From NCBI GenBank assembly GCA_964599895.1, contig CAZRHT010000002.1:33386-97385 (forward strand): a stretch of DNA of 64,000 bases, read 5' to 3'. Each line of letters opens with the position of its first letter. The first letter of the stretch is position 1. The stretch is from UM-FILTER-49-7 sp964599895 (GTDB taxonomy: Bacteria > Acidobacteriota > Holophagae > Thermotomaculales > Thermotomaculaceae). Positions 42,842 through 52,209 of this stretch are shown here, one piece after another. A model generated the notes under the pieces. It was not told where the DNA came from and did not search any database. It saw only the letters and a list, made by a program, of their open reading frames with translations. The position numbers and the translations under genes were made by a program.

Positions 42842-43783
42842 ATGAAAAAAAAGCCTGTTCTGGCCATCACCCCGGGTGATGCCTCCGGTATTGGTCCTGA
42901 AATCATCTGCAAGGTGTTGCCCGAAATCCAGGCATACTGTCTTCCCGTTGTCTATACTTCCCGTCTTCTCCTTGAAAGAGCAGGATTATGTAAAAACCCA
43001 GATATGGAGACTGTGGAATTTCGTACCATTGGGATGGACTGGGAATTTCGCCCGGGCAAGCTTTCCGCATTGAATGGCGCGTACGCCGCCGAAGCCATCA
43101 AAATGGCGGTTTCCGACTGTCTGTCTGGAAAATGTGCTGGGTTGGTGACGGGGCCAATCTCCAAGAAAGCCTGGGAGATGGCGGGGATCCCCTATCCGGG
43201 CCACACTGAGATGCTTCGGGACCTGGCTGGTGTTCCCCGAACCATGATGTTGTTCTATGCCCCCGCCTTTTCCGTGGTTCTTCACACAATTCATGTTCCG
43301 CTGGCGGCAGTTCCGGTCACCATTACCCGGGAGCAATTACTGGATGGCATTCGATTTGCGCAATTACAGTATAGTGGGTTGGTTCAAAAACCGTTCGAAA
43401 TAAGAGTTTGTGGCCTCAACCCCCATGCCGGGGAGGATGGGCGCCTCGGAACCGAAGATTTTGTGATTCGGGATGTAGTGAAGGCACTCTCCGAAGAAGG
43501 TATGAAAATATCCGGTCCGTTTCCGGCCGATACCCTGTTTTCGCACATCCCAAGGGATGGCTGCGTGCTGGTGTACGCTATGTATCACGACCAGGGGCTT
43601 ACCCCGATCAAGACGCTCTATCCTGAGAAATGTGTTAACATTACGTTGGGTCTTCCTTTCATCCGGTCCTCAGTAAGTCACGGGACAGCCTTTGATATAG
43701 CCGGTAAAGGGAAGGCAGATTCCAGGAATCTTCTGGAGACGGTTGTTACAACCGTTCAATTGCTGAAAGGGAGGCAACAATGA
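42842..43783 (+). CDS. pdxA: 4-hydroxythreonine-4-phosphate dehydrogenase
   Basis: The 313-residue PdxA enzyme oxidises 4-phosphohydroxy-threonine in pyridoxal phosphate synthesis. ITPGDASGIGPEI at the N-terminus, GLVTGPISKKAWEMAGIPYPGHTEML, GLNPHAGEDGRLGTED and YAMYHDQGLTPIKTL (metal-binding His/Asp) are diagnostic. No other pyridoxine gene is near. It overlaps the following cytochrome gene by 4 bp (ATGA), so the two are coupled. Confidence 0.96.
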   Translation: MKKKPVLAITPGDASGIGPEIICKVLPEIQAYCLPVVYTSRLLLERAGLCKNPDMETVEFRTIGMDWEFRPGKLSALNGAYAAEAIKMAVSDCLSGKCAGLVTGPISKKAWEMAGIPYPGHTEMLRDLAGVPRTMMLFYAPAFSVVLHTIHVPLAAVPVTITREQLLDGIRFAQLQYSGLVQKPFEIRVCGLNPHAGEDGRLGTEDFVIRDVVKALSEEGMKISGPFPADTLFSHIPRDGCVLVYAMYHDQGLTPIKTLYPEKCVNITLGLPFIRSSVSHGTAFDIAGKGKADSRNLLETVVTTVQLLKGRQQ

Positions 43784-44193
43784 ATGTCAAAACGGTTTCG
43801 CTGTTCTTGCTTACATTTTTCGTGGTAGGGTGTCTGGGCGGTCGGATGTACTTTGACAAGCCCACCCGATATGATATCAAGTTGTCCATGTTGAAAATGA
43901 AAAAGCACTACGAAATTATTCAGCAATGGGTAAAAAGTGAGGGCGGTACACCTGAAGCTGTCACCGAGTCTGTTACTCGAATCCAGGCAGAAACTGATTT
44001 TCTCCTGAACAAACTTCCGTCTAGAAACCCTGAAATTTACCAGGAAAAACTCCGGGACATGCAGCATACCCTCAATTTCCTGGAAGAAAGCGTCAAAGAC
44101 AATCAGCCGAAACGGGCAAAGTATCATTTTGACAAACTGAGGAGCACCTGCATCAGTTGTCATTTTCGCTACAAAATCGGCGTGAATTTCTGA
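43780..44193 (+). CDS. Putative c-type cytochrome lipoprotein with C-terminal heme motif
   Basis: The 137-residue protein has a short export signal with a lipobox-like FVVGC, placing a likely lipidated Cys at residue 18. A mostly helical body follows, and a single heme-c attachment motif CISCH is at residues 124-128, ten residues from the end. A C-terminal CxxCH in a small four-helix-like protein recalls class II (cytochrome c') proteins. It would be membrane-anchored in the periplasm. It overlaps pdxA by 4 bp and precedes the helicase gene by 12 bp. No specific family is recognised beyond this. Confidence 0.7.
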   Translation: MNVKTVSLFLLTFFVVGCLGGRMYFDKPTRYDIKLSMLKMKKHYEIIQQWVKSEGGTPEAVTESVTRIQAETDFLLNKLPSRNPEIYQEKLRDMQHTLNFLEESVKDNQPKRAKYHFDKLRSTCISCHFRYKIGVNF

Positions 44194-44205
44194 TCGGCAC
44201 TACAA

Positions 44206-46476
44206 ATGTCAGATCCAGCCCTTTCAAGGCTCATAGAAGACCTGAAGAAACACCCCTGGTTGGTTCATTACCAGCTGATACCCGCCAGAACAGCCAGGAT
44301 GGCCCCGATGCCTGCAGAACTAAGACCGGAAATTGTGGAGGGGCTTTCATCATTGGGCATCGATTCTCTGTACAGTCATCAGGCCGAAGCCTTTTCTCTA
44401 GCGGAATCCGGCAAAAATGTAATTATTGTGACGCCCACTGCCTCGGGCAAAACACTCTGCTACAATCTCCCCGTTCTGAACCGGATTGCCGCTGATCCCG
44501 AAGCCAGAGCCGCATTCCTGTTTCCGACCAAGGCGCTTTCAAGGGACCAGATGGCCGGACTTCTGGATCTATCCGAAGCGGCGAAGATTCATGTCAAATG
44601 CGATGTCTACGATGGGGATACTCCTTCAGATACCCGGGGTGCCATCCGGAAAAAAGCCCAGGTACTGATCACGAATCCGGATATGATTCACCAGGCCATT
44701 CTCCCCCATCATCCCAAATGGAAACAGGCTCTGGAATCTTTGAAATACATTGTTATTGACGAAATGCATACCTATACCGGCGTGTTTGGCAGTCATTTTG
44801 CCAATGTAATCCGAAGACTAAAGAGAATCTGCCGGTTTTATGGTGCCAATCCGACGTTCATCTGCAGTTCCGCGACCATTGCCAATCCTTTGAGTCTTGC
44901 GGAGGACCTTTGCGAGGAAAAATTTACATTGATTGAAAAAACTGGAGCACCGGCCTCGGCAAAGCATTTCTTTCTGGTAAACCCGCCCATTGTCAATGCT
45001 GATCTGGGCATTCGCAAGAGCTACATCGAAACTGCAGTGCAATTTATGTTGAAGTTTGTTCAGCACGACGTATCTGCCATCGGATTTGCCCGCACCCGAC
45101 TGGCGGTTGAAGTGTTGACAAAGTACCTGAAAGACAGGGCACCGGTTACAAAGAAAAACAGTATCACCGGCTACCGGGGTGGTTACCTTCCCGGTGAAAG
45201 ACGAAAAATTGAAAGAGCGGTACGAAGCGGACAACTGAAATTTATTCTTTCCACCAATGCCCTGGAATTGGGAATTGACATTGGCACGCTCCAGGGCAGT
45301 GTGCTGGCCGGTTATCCCGGAACCATCGCCAGCACCCTCCAGCAGTCCGGCCGTGCAGGCAGAAAAGAGGGAGATGCCGTTTCCGTCCTCATTGCATCCA
45401 ACCTGCCGGTGGACCAGTTCATTGTCGGACATCCGGACTACCTGTTTGGTAGATCGGCAGAGCACGGAAGAATCAATCCCAACAATCCCGAAATCCTGTT
45501 CAGCCATCTGGCCTGTGCCGCATTTGAGCTTCCGGTAGTGGATGGAGAAAAACTGGGATCTGTCAGTCCCGGTCCGGCAATGGAACAAATGGCAGACATG
45601 GAACTGGTCAATCACTTTGGAGACAAATGGCACTGGATCGGGGACAGCTACCCTGCGGCGGAATTTTCCCTGCGTTCGGTGACCAACGAAAACTTTGTTG
45701 TGATTGACAAGTCGGAAAAGGGCAATCGAGTGATTGCCGAGGTGGATTACACGGCTGCCCACACTACACTGTATGAACAGGCAATCTACATGCTCCAGGG
45801 TGGTCTTTACCAGGTGGAAGAGCTGGACTACGAAAACCGGAAGGCATATGTCAGGCCGGTAAATTCAGATTATTACACTGACGCGATTGACCACACTCAT
45901 CTGAACATCCTCACGGTGGAAAAAACACTGAATGCGGGGTTTCACCAGGTCAATCTCGGGGATGTCCACGTTCTCACCCGGGTAACCGGCTACAAGAAAA
46001 TCAAATTCTACACCAATGAGAATGTTGGATATGGCGAAGTAAAATTACGGGACCTGGAGATTCACACCAGTGCTTTCTGGGTTACATTGTCAGAAGAACT
46101 GCAGGAGCAATTGGGAATTACCCGTACGGACTTTACGGAGACCCTTTCAGGTCTGCTCTACGCCTTGAAAACTGTCAGTGCCATTCACCTGATGAGCAAT
46201 GTCAGAGATCTGGGTAGTGCCATGCAGGTGGACGATACCGCGTCGCCCCAGCTGTTTTCGCTCTTTGTTTACGACCGCTACCCCGGCGGTATTGGTTTGA
46301 GTAATGAACTGTTTCAGATACGCGTTGAAATCTTTGAGGCGGCAAAGAAGCTGGTGCAATCCTGCCGTTGCGACAGTAGTTGCCCCTCCTGTATCGGCAG
46401 CCGGACAGCAGAGTCCGGCAACATCAAGAGCAACGTCGTTGCCCTCCTCACTCTCCTTGCTGCGAGGGACAAGTAG
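44206..46476 (+). CDS. MrfA/YprA-like DEAD/DEAH helicase with C-terminal cysteine cluster
   Basis: The 756-residue superfamily 2 helicase has Walker A TPTASGKTLCYN (about residue 78), motif II DEMH, motif III SSATIANP, and the second RecA lobe with STNALELGIDIG and QQSGRAGRKEGD. The C-terminal DUF1998-like part has a four-cysteine cluster (CRCDSSCPSCIGS), probably zinc-binding. This domain set matches Bacillus MrfA (YprA), a DNA helicase in mitomycin C repair. It is the last gene before a 210-bp spacer. Confidence 0.93.
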   Translation: MSDPALSRLIEDLKKHPWLVHYQLIPARTARMAPMPAELRPEIVEGLSSLGIDSLYSHQAEAFSLAESGKNVIIVTPTASGKTLCYNLPVLNRIAADPEARAAFLFPTKALSRDQMAGLLDLSEAAKIHVKCDVYDGDTPSDTRGAIRKKAQVLITNPDMIHQAILPHHPKWKQALESLKYIVIDEMHTYTGVFGSHFANVIRRLKRICRFYGANPTFICSSATIANPLSLAEDLCEEKFTLIEKTGAPASAKHFFLVNPPIVNADLGIRKSYIETAVQFMLKFVQHDVSAIGFARTRLAVEVLTKYLKDRAPVTKKNSITGYRGGYLPGERRKIERAVRSGQLKFILSTNALELGIDIGTLQGSVLAGYPGTIASTLQQSGRAGRKEGDAVSVLIASNLPVDQFIVGHPDYLFGRSAEHGRINPNNPEILFSHLACAAFELPVVDGEKLGSVSPGPAMEQMADMELVNHFGDKWHWIGDSYPAAEFSLRSVTNENFVVIDKSEKGNRVIAEVDYTAAHTTLYEQAIYMLQGGLYQVEELDYENRKAYVRPVNSDYYTDAIDHTHLNILTVEKTLNAGFHQVNLGDVHVLTRVTGYKKIKFYTNENVGYGEVKLRDLEIHTSAFWVTLSEELQEQLGITRTDFTETLSGLLYALKTVSAIHLMSNVRDLGSAMQVDDTASPQLFSLFVYDRYPGGIGLSNELFQIRVEIFEAAKKLVQSCRCDSSCPSCIGSRTAESGNIKSNVVALLTLLAARDK

Positions 46477-46498
46477 AAGGGAAGTGATGAGTGATGCC

Positions 46499-46528
46499 GT
46501 GCCTCCGGCACTGTGATGGGTGATGAGT
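46499..46528 (+). repeat. Small hairpin flanked by degenerate GTGATGRGTRATG repeat
   Basis: A hairpin (GTGCC-TCC-GGCAC, 46499-46511) is followed by GTGATGGGTGATGAGT (46513-46528), which matches 15 of 16 bases of 934-949 on the opposite strand. A related GTGATGAGTGATG precedes the hairpin. It lies just after the helicase stop codon. It may be a degenerate dispersed intergenic repeat. Confidence 0.4.
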
Positions 46529-46627
46529 TTAGAAAAAGACACTGAAATAAAGCAACTTCCTGATTTTTCTTACCCCAATTCCAACCAACATTCATACAAT
46601 CGGTTCTTCATTTTGTGCACAGTCTGT

Positions 46628-46656
46628 TTGCAGTGGGGAGTGCCGTGGGCTATAAT
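46628..46656 (+). promoter_or_regulatory. Sigma-70-type promoter of the adenosine deaminase gene
   Basis: TTGCAG (46628-46633) and TATAAT (46651-46656) with a 17-bp spacer. The start would be near 46663, 24 nt before the chosen ATG at 46687; this also argues against the longer frame beginning at 46615. Confidence 0.8.
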
Positions 46657-46686
46657 GCCTTCAACAATAAGCATCAGGGAGGATGT

Positions 46687-47796
46687 ATGTCCAATGCGAA
46701 TGAATATCAGACAGGTTTAAAAGAGTACAAATGTGACACGGAGCCGAGGAAGGAAGGGATCGATTCGGTGGAGATAACGGAGTCTCTGGTTCGAAAACTG
46801 CCCAAGGTGGAGCTGCACTGCCATCTGGACGGGAGCATGCGGTTCGAAACGGTTCTGCAACTGGCGGAGGAGCAGAAGGTCAAACTGCCCAGTGATGATA
46901 CAGACAAGTTGAAGAAGATGCTTCAGCCGGGGTTTGATTGCAAAAGTCTGGTCGATTACCTGAAGGCTTTTGACATAACGCTCAGTGTGTTGCAGCGGCC
47001 GGAATCACTGACCCGAGCGGCTTATGAACTCATTGAAGATGTGGCCAAGGAAAATGTCAAGTATATTGAGGTTCGGTACTCCCCCATTCTCCACCAGCAA
47101 CAGGATATGAACCTGGCAGTAATCCTGGACGCGGTGTTGGAAGGCCTCAAACTGGGAGAACGGGATTTCGGTGTGAAAAGTGGTGTGATTGTCTGCGGCA
47201 TCCGTAATATTGACCCGAAGTTTTCCATGCGACTGGCGGAGCTTTCTGTCGCCTATAAAAATAAGGGCGTTGTTGCCTTCGACCTGGCCGGTGCGGAAGA
47301 GGATTATCCGGCACGGGAGCACCAGGAGGCATTTCGTTTGACTTTGAAGAACAATATTAACTCCACTGTTCACGCGGGAGAGGCATACGGCCCGGAGAGT
47401 ATCCATCAGGCGATTCACTATTGCGGCTCCCACCGGATTGGCCATGGAACCAGATTGTTTGAAAACGGAGATTTGCTGAACTATGTGAACGATCATCGAA
47501 TTCCCCTGGAGATTTGTTTGTCCAGTAACATTCAGACCAAGGCGGTACCGACCTTTGAGGACCATCCCGTTCGACTCTACTATGATCTTGGCCTGAGGAT
47601 CACGCTGAACACCGATAACCGGCTGGTTTCAGACACGGATCTGACCAAAGAATTTATGATCGCTCACCAATACTATGGATTTACATTGGATGAGATGAAG
47701 GATATTATTATTCAGAGCTTTAAATCTGCTTTTTTGCCGTATAGGGAAAAAAGGCGGATTATTCAGGAAGTGTTATTGGAATTGGATAATTTCTAA
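46687..47796 (+). CDS. add: Adenosine deaminase
   Basis: The 369-residue amidohydrolase deaminates adenosine to inosine. Zinc-binding HxH is in KVELHCHLDGSMRF; further family motifs are STVHAGEAYGPESI, HRIGHGTRLFENG and LEICLSSNIQT. The TDDP motif of many adenosine deaminases reads NTDNRLVS here. The start at 46687 follows GGGAGG by 4 nt and the promoter above. It precedes sucC by 77 bp. Adenosine deaminase-like adenine deaminases exist, so the exact substrate is not certain. Confidence 0.9.
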   Translation: MSNANEYQTGLKEYKCDTEPRKEGIDSVEITESLVRKLPKVELHCHLDGSMRFETVLQLAEEQKVKLPSDDTDKLKKMLQPGFDCKSLVDYLKAFDITLSVLQRPESLTRAAYELIEDVAKENVKYIEVRYSPILHQQQDMNLAVILDAVLEGLKLGERDFGVKSGVIVCGIRNIDPKFSMRLAELSVAYKNKGVVAFDLAGAEEDYPAREHQEAFRLTLKNNINSTVHAGEAYGPESIHQAIHYCGSHRIGHGTRLFENGDLLNYVNDHRIPLEICLSSNIQTKAVPTFEDHPVRLYYDLGLRITLNTDNRLVSDTDLTKEFMIAHQYYGFTLDEMKDIIIQSFKSAFLPYREKRRIIQEVLLELDNF

Positions 47797-47834
47797 GTGA
47801 TATAAAGTGTGCTACAATTCTTTGATTTTAGTGA

Positions 47835-47856
47835 ATGGCCATTCGCTTATGGCCAT
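47835..47856 (+). promoter_or_regulatory. Twin palindrome upstream of sucC
   Basis: ATGGCCAT occurs at 47835-47842 and again at 47849-47856, six nt apart. Each copy is itself a palindrome, so the pair can be an operator with two half-sites or an 8-bp hairpin just upstream of the AAGGAGG ribosome site of sucC. Confidence 0.4.
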
Positions 47857-47873
47857 GTAGATAAAAGGAGGAA

Positions 47874-49037
47874 ATGTTGAAGATCCACGAGTATCAAGCC
47901 AAAGCCATTCTCCGAAGCTTCGGTGTTCCCACCCCTGAGGGGGAAGTGGCCGAGACTCCGGACCAGGCAAGAGCCGTTGCTGAAAAACTCGGCGGTGGCG
48001 TTGTCGTTGTCAAGGCCCAGATCCATGCGGGCGGACGCGGTAAAGGCGGTGGAGTTAAGCTGGCAAAGAACCCGAATGAAGCCTTTGAGCTTGCCGGAAA
48101 GATTATCGGAATGAATCTGGTAACCCACCAGACCGGTCCGGAAGGAAAAAAGGTCAACAAGGTTCTCGTGGAACAGGGACTGGATATTGCCAACGAACTG
48201 TATGCTGGTATTGTAATTGATCGCAGCAGCGGGAAACCGGTGGTGATGGCTTCCAGTGAAGGTGGAATGGAAATTGAGGAAGTGGCTGCCAATTCCCCTG
48301 AAAAAATCCTGAAGGAATATGTGGATGTGGAACATGGCCTGCAGCCGTTCCAGGCACGGAATCTGGCCTTCGGTCTGGGCCTCTCTCCAGCTGTGGTAAA
48401 GAAGGCAGTTCCGTTTTTCATGAAGCTGTACCGGGCTTTTGAAGCCAAGGATGCTTCACTGATGGAAATCAATCCCCTGATTGTTACCGGTGACGGCAAC
48501 GTGCTGGCATTGGATGCCAAAATGAATTTCGATGACAATGCCATGTTCCGTCACCCGGATTTGAAAGAGCTTCGGGACCTTACGGAAGAGAATCCCTACG
48601 AAGTGGAAGCATCAAAATATGATTTGAACTTCATTAAACTGGATGGCAACGTGGGCTGTATGGTCAACGGCGCCGGACTGGCAATGGCAACCATGGATAT
48701 TATCAAGCTGGCGGGAGAAGCTCCTGCCAATTTCCTGGATGTGGGTGGCGCGGCAAACGCTGAGCGCGTGGAACACGCATTTCGGCTGATTCTGTCCGAT
48801 CCGGCGGTCAAAGCAGTGCTTATCAACATTTTTGGTGGTATTGTCCGTTGTGACATGGTGGCCACCGGCATCGTGGAAGCGGCAAAGAAGGTGGGGGTGA
48901 AAGTTCCCATCGTTATCCGTCTCCAGGGAACCAACGCGAAGGAAGGTTCGGAAATTCTGAAACAGTCCGGTTTGAACTTCTCCGTGGCATCGGAGTTGGA
49001 AGAAGCTGCCGAGAAAGTGGCAGCGGTTGTGAAGTGA
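47874..49037 (+). CDS. sucC: Succinyl-CoA synthetase (ADP-forming) subunit beta
   Basis: The 387-residue beta subunit supplies the nucleotide-grasp domain. KIHEYQAKAILRSFGVPTPEG, VVVKAQIHAGGRGKGGGV, MEINPLIVTGDG and NFLDVGGAANAERV are diagnostic. It interconverts succinyl-CoA and succinate with ATP formation. It is the first gene of sucCD-korDABC-ndk, which runs from 47874 to the terminator at 53205. It has a strong AAGGAGGAA site. Confidence 0.97.
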   Translation: MLKIHEYQAKAILRSFGVPTPEGEVAETPDQARAVAEKLGGGVVVVKAQIHAGGRGKGGGVKLAKNPNEAFELAGKIIGMNLVTHQTGPEGKKVNKVLVEQGLDIANELYAGIVIDRSSGKPVVMASSEGGMEIEEVAANSPEKILKEYVDVEHGLQPFQARNLAFGLGLSPAVVKKAVPFFMKLYRAFEAKDASLMEINPLIVTGDGNVLALDAKMNFDDNAMFRHPDLKELRDLTEENPYEVEASKYDLNFIKLDGNVGCMVNGAGLAMATMDIIKLAGEAPANFLDVGGAANAERVEHAFRLILSDPAVKAVLINIFGGIVRCDMVATGIVEAAKKVGVKVPIVIRLQGTNAKEGSEILKQSGLNFSVASELEEAAEKVAAVVK

Positions 49038-49052
49038 GAGTGGAGGCATAAC

Positions 49053-49925
49053 ATGGCAATACTAGTCAACGAAGATTCCAGAATTGTGGTTCAGGGAATT
49101 ACGGGCGGAGAAGGCAGCTTCCACACAAAGCAGTGCATTGATTACGGCACAAAAATCGTGGCTGGCGTGACACCTGGAAAGGGCGGTCAGGAAGTGGATG
49201 GCGTGCCGGTTTACAATACAGTGAGGGAAGCCCGTGAAAAAAAGGGTGCAAATGTTTCCCTGATTTTTGTACCTCCGGCGTTTGCTGCGGATGCGATTAT
49301 GGAAGCGGCGGATGCCGATATTGAAGTGATTATCTGTATTACTGAAGGAATCCCCACTATTGATATGATTCACGTCAAGAATTATCTGAAGGACAGAAAT
49401 TCCCGGCTGGTTGGGCCAAATTGCCCCGGTGTAATTACACCGGGTGTGGCGAAAGTAGGAATCATGCCGGGGTTTATTCACAAGAAAGGCTCTATAGGCG
49501 TTATTTCCCGCAGCGGGACCCTGACTTATGAGGCAGTAAGTCAGTTGACAAGCCGCGGGTTGGGCCAGTCCACCTGCATCGGTATTGGTGGTGACCCTAT
49601 TATAGGTTCTCCCTTCATTGATCTGCTGAAACTGTTTCAGGAAGACCCTGACACCGAGGGGATTGTGATGATTGGAGAGATTGGCGGCAGCGCGGAAGAG
49701 GAAGCCGCCGCTTTTATCAAAGAGAACGTGACCAAGCCGGTGGTCAGCTTCATTGCCGGTCAGACCGCGCCCAAGGGAAAGCGGATGGGACATGCCGGTG
49801 CTATTATTGCCGGCGGCAAAGGTACTGCGAAGGAAAAAATGGAAGCACTGACTGCTGCCGGGATTCATGTGGCCAAAAGCCCTGCCGATATCGGCGAGAC
49901 CATGGTCCGGGCACTGGGCAAATAA
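49053..49925 (+). CDS. sucD: Succinyl-CoA synthetase subunit alpha
   Basis: The 290-residue CoA-binding subunit. VVQGITGGEGSFHTKQCIDYG opens the CoA domain, ISRSGTLTYEAV follows, and the phospho-histidine lies in GKRMGHAGAIIAGG. It begins 15 bp after sucC, and the product of korDABC downstream (succinyl-CoA) is its substrate. Confidence 0.97.
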   Translation: MAILVNEDSRIVVQGITGGEGSFHTKQCIDYGTKIVAGVTPGKGGQEVDGVPVYNTVREAREKKGANVSLIFVPPAFAADAIMEAADADIEVIICITEGIPTIDMIHVKNYLKDRNSRLVGPNCPGVITPGVAKVGIMPGFIHKKGSIGVISRSGTLTYEAVSQLTSRGLGQSTCIGIGGDPIIGSPFIDLLKLFQEDPDTEGIVMIGEIGGSAEEEAAAFIKENVTKPVVSFIAGQTAPKGKRMGHAGAIIAGGKGTAKEKMEALTAAGIHVAKSPADIGETMVRALGK

Positions 49926-49955
49926 GCTCAGCCGAAAAACGGGAGGACCAACTTA

Positions 49956-50237
49956 ATGACAAACGAAGACAAAGTTGTCAATGAAAAGGCGCTGACACGA
50001 CGAAAGAAACCCAGTAAGGTTCCCCACAAGGTTCATGTGTATACGGATCTTTGCAAGGGATGCGGAATCTGTGTGTCAGTTTGCCCCACCGGGACGCTCC
50101 AGTTAGAAGACTACGCGTTTTCGGTATTCGGCGTGACTTCTTCGGTGGATGCTGAGGAATGCTGCATCGGATGTAAGACCTGTGAGATGCGGTGCCCTGA
50201 TTTTGCCATCCGCATTGATGAGGAGGAAGAATCATGA
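49956..50237 (+). CDS. korD: 2-oxoglutarate:ferredoxin oxidoreductase, delta (4Fe-4S ferredoxin) subunit
   Basis: The 93-residue protein has two 4Fe-4S cysteine sets, CKGCGICVSVCPTG and CIGCKTCEMRCPDFA. In context it is the delta subunit that passes electrons from the oxidoreductase to free ferredoxin. It overlaps korA by 4 bp (ATGA). Confidence 0.93.
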   Translation: MTNEDKVVNEKALTRRKKPSKVPHKVHVYTDLCKGCGICVSVCPTGTLQLEDYAFSVFGVTSSVDAEECCIGCKTCEMRCPDFAIRIDEEEES

Positions 50238-51376
50238 GCAGGCAGCAGGTTTACAATGGAAACGAGCTGATCTCCCTGGCCGCACTGGACGCGGGATGTC
50301 GTTTTTATGCCGGGTATCCCATTACGCCAAGTTCGGAAATTATGGAAGTAATGTCGAAAGAAATGCCCAAACGTGGTGGCGGGTTTATTCAGATGGAAGA
50401 TGAAATTGCCTCTATTGGCGCCGCAATCGGTGCGGCCTGGACCGGTGTAAAGTCGATGACAGCCAGTTCGGGCCCTGGGATTTCTCTGAAGGCGGAGCAC
50501 ATCGGATATGCATGCATTACTGAGACACCGCTGGTCATTGTGAATATCATGAGGGGCGGGCCATCCACCGGTTTCCCCACTGCCACCAGCCAGTCTGACC
50601 TGATGCAGGCACGTTGGGGCACACATGGAGACCACCCGGTCATTGCACTGGTACCGGGAACTGCTACTGAAATGTATTATGAAACTGTTCGTGCGTTTAA
50701 CCTTGCAGAGCAGTATCGCACACCGGTTATGATTCTGGCGGACGAAATGCTGGGTCATTTAAACACCATGCTGGATCTGCCGGACCCGGCCACGCTGGAC
50801 GTGGTAGAACGGAAGCTGGCAAGTCCGAAGCCGGGCGAGAAATATAGGCCCTTTGCCATGGATCAGGGCGACGTTCCCCCAATGGGCGCCTATTTCAGGG
50901 GATACCGCTTCCACCTGACGGGGTTAAATTCAAACGAATACGGGTACCCGACAATTGATCCGGCCATGATCCAGGCACAGCAGGAAAGAATGATGAATAA
51001 AGTGTCCAACCATGTGGACGAAATGTTGAAGAATGACACTTTCAATCTCGAAGAAGCCGACATTCTGACAGTTTCTGTAGGCTCAACCGGTTCTGCCGCA
51101 AAACAGGCATCCAAAGATATGACAGCAGTGGGGAATAATGGATTGGGCGTGTTTCGACCCATTACACTGTGGCCTTTCCCGGAGAAAGAGCTGGATGCAC
51201 TGATTGCTTCAGGCAAATACAAAGGCCTGTTTGTACCGGAAGCCAATCTGGGGCAGCTTGTCCTGGAAGTGGAGCGGATTAATCGTGGGCGTTTGCCGAT
51301 CCGAACATTGCAGAAGGTCAACGGATTTCCGGTCACGCCAGATGACATTGTAGAGCGCGTCAAGGAGGTGTTCTGA
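50234..51376 (+). CDS. korA: 2-oxoacid:ferredoxin oxidoreductase subunit alpha
   Basis: The 380-residue alpha subunit has the pyrimidine-domain start QQVYNGNELISLAALDAGC and FYAGYPITPSSEIMEVM, then SSGPGISLKAEHIGYA and RGGPSTGFPTATSQSDLMQA. Together with KorB it converts 2-oxoglutarate and CoA to succinyl-CoA with reduction of ferredoxin. Assignment to 2-oxoglutarate rather than pyruvate or branched 2-oxoacids rests on the adjacent sucCD genes and the subunit order. Confidence 0.93.
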   Translation: MSRQQVYNGNELISLAALDAGCRFYAGYPITPSSEIMEVMSKEMPKRGGGFIQMEDEIASIGAAIGAAWTGVKSMTASSGPGISLKAEHIGYACITETPLVIVNIMRGGPSTGFPTATSQSDLMQARWGTHGDHPVIALVPGTATEMYYETVRAFNLAEQYRTPVMILADEMLGHLNTMLDLPDPATLDVVERKLASPKPGEKYRPFAMDQGDVPPMGAYFRGYRFHLTGLNSNEYGYPTIDPAMIQAQQERMMNKVSNHVDEMLKNDTFNLEEADILTVSVGSTGSAAKQASKDMTAVGNNGLGVFRPITLWPFPEKELDALIASGKYKGLFVPEANLGQLVLEVERINRGRLPIRTLQKVNGFPVTPDDIVERVKEVF

Positions 51377-52200
51377 TGGCTGCTGTAAAAAACATCAATT
51401 TTGAGCAGTATCTTCGACAGGATTATCGGGGACTACAGTGGTGTCCCGGCTGCGGGGATGGTGCCATCCTGCAGGCCTTTCTTCGCGCTGTCCATGAACT
51501 GGGGATTTCACAAGACGACATGGCAGTGGTTTCCGGCATCGGCTGTTCAGGCCGGATCAGCGGATACATTGATTTCAACACAATGCACACCACCCATGGC
51601 CGTGCGATTTCATTTGCCACCGGTATCAAGCTTGCGCGGCCGGACAAACATGTTGTCGTGTTCGGCGGGGACGGAGACCAGACTGCAATCGGCGGTAATC
51701 ATTTTATCCACGCATGCCGCAGAAACATTGATCTGACCATCTGTGTTATCAATAACAATGTGTACGGTATGACAGGGGGGCAGTACTCCCCCACCACACC
51801 CGGTGACATGAAGACCCAGACAACCCCTTATGGCAACTATGATAACCAGTTCGACGTCGTGGATCTGGCCATTGGTGCCGGTGCCACCTACGTAGCACGG
51901 GAATCGGTTTGGAAGCCGGTCGCTCTGGCGCGATTCTTTAAGAAAGGCTTGCAGCATAAAGGTGTTTCCGTGATTGAGGTAATATCCAACTGCCATATCA
52001 ACTTGGGACGGAGAAATAGGATGAAATCGCCCCACGCAGTGCTGGACTGGATCAAGGAGAGAACGATCACATTGGCAAAGGCCAAGACGATGAGCGAAGA
52101 AGAACTGGCCGACAAGGTTCTGGTGGGCGAATTTGTAGAAAAGGACAAACCGGAATTCACAGAGCAGTACTACAAGCTCGTGGAAAGCCTGAAGAAGTAG
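51376..52200 (+). CDS. korB: 2-oxoacid:ferredoxin oxidoreductase subunit beta
   Basis: The 274-residue thiamine-pyrophosphate-binding subunit. QWCPGCGDGAILQAFLRAV carries the cluster-region cysteines. VFGGDGDQTAIGG with INNNVYGMTGGQYSPTTP is the TPP/magnesium motif. Its ATG overlaps the korA stop by one base, so the two are tightly coupled. Confidence 0.95.
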   Translation: MAAVKNINFEQYLRQDYRGLQWCPGCGDGAILQAFLRAVHELGISQDDMAVVSGIGCSGRISGYIDFNTMHTTHGRAISFATGIKLARPDKHVVVFGGDGDQTAIGGNHFIHACRRNIDLTICVINNNVYGMTGGQYSPTTPGDMKTQTTPYGNYDNQFDVVDLAIGAGATYVARESVWKPVALARFFKKGLQHKGVSVIEVISNCHINLGRRNRMKSPHAVLDWIKERTITLAKAKTMSEEELADKVLVGEFVEKDKPEFTEQYYKLVESLKK

Positions 52201-52209
52201 GGGGACGCC

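Noticed and set aside
44818..45762. 314-codon open frame antisense to the MrfA-like helicase
   Set aside because: The helicase motifs on the plus strand are unmistakable; the antisense frame shows no recognisable domain.
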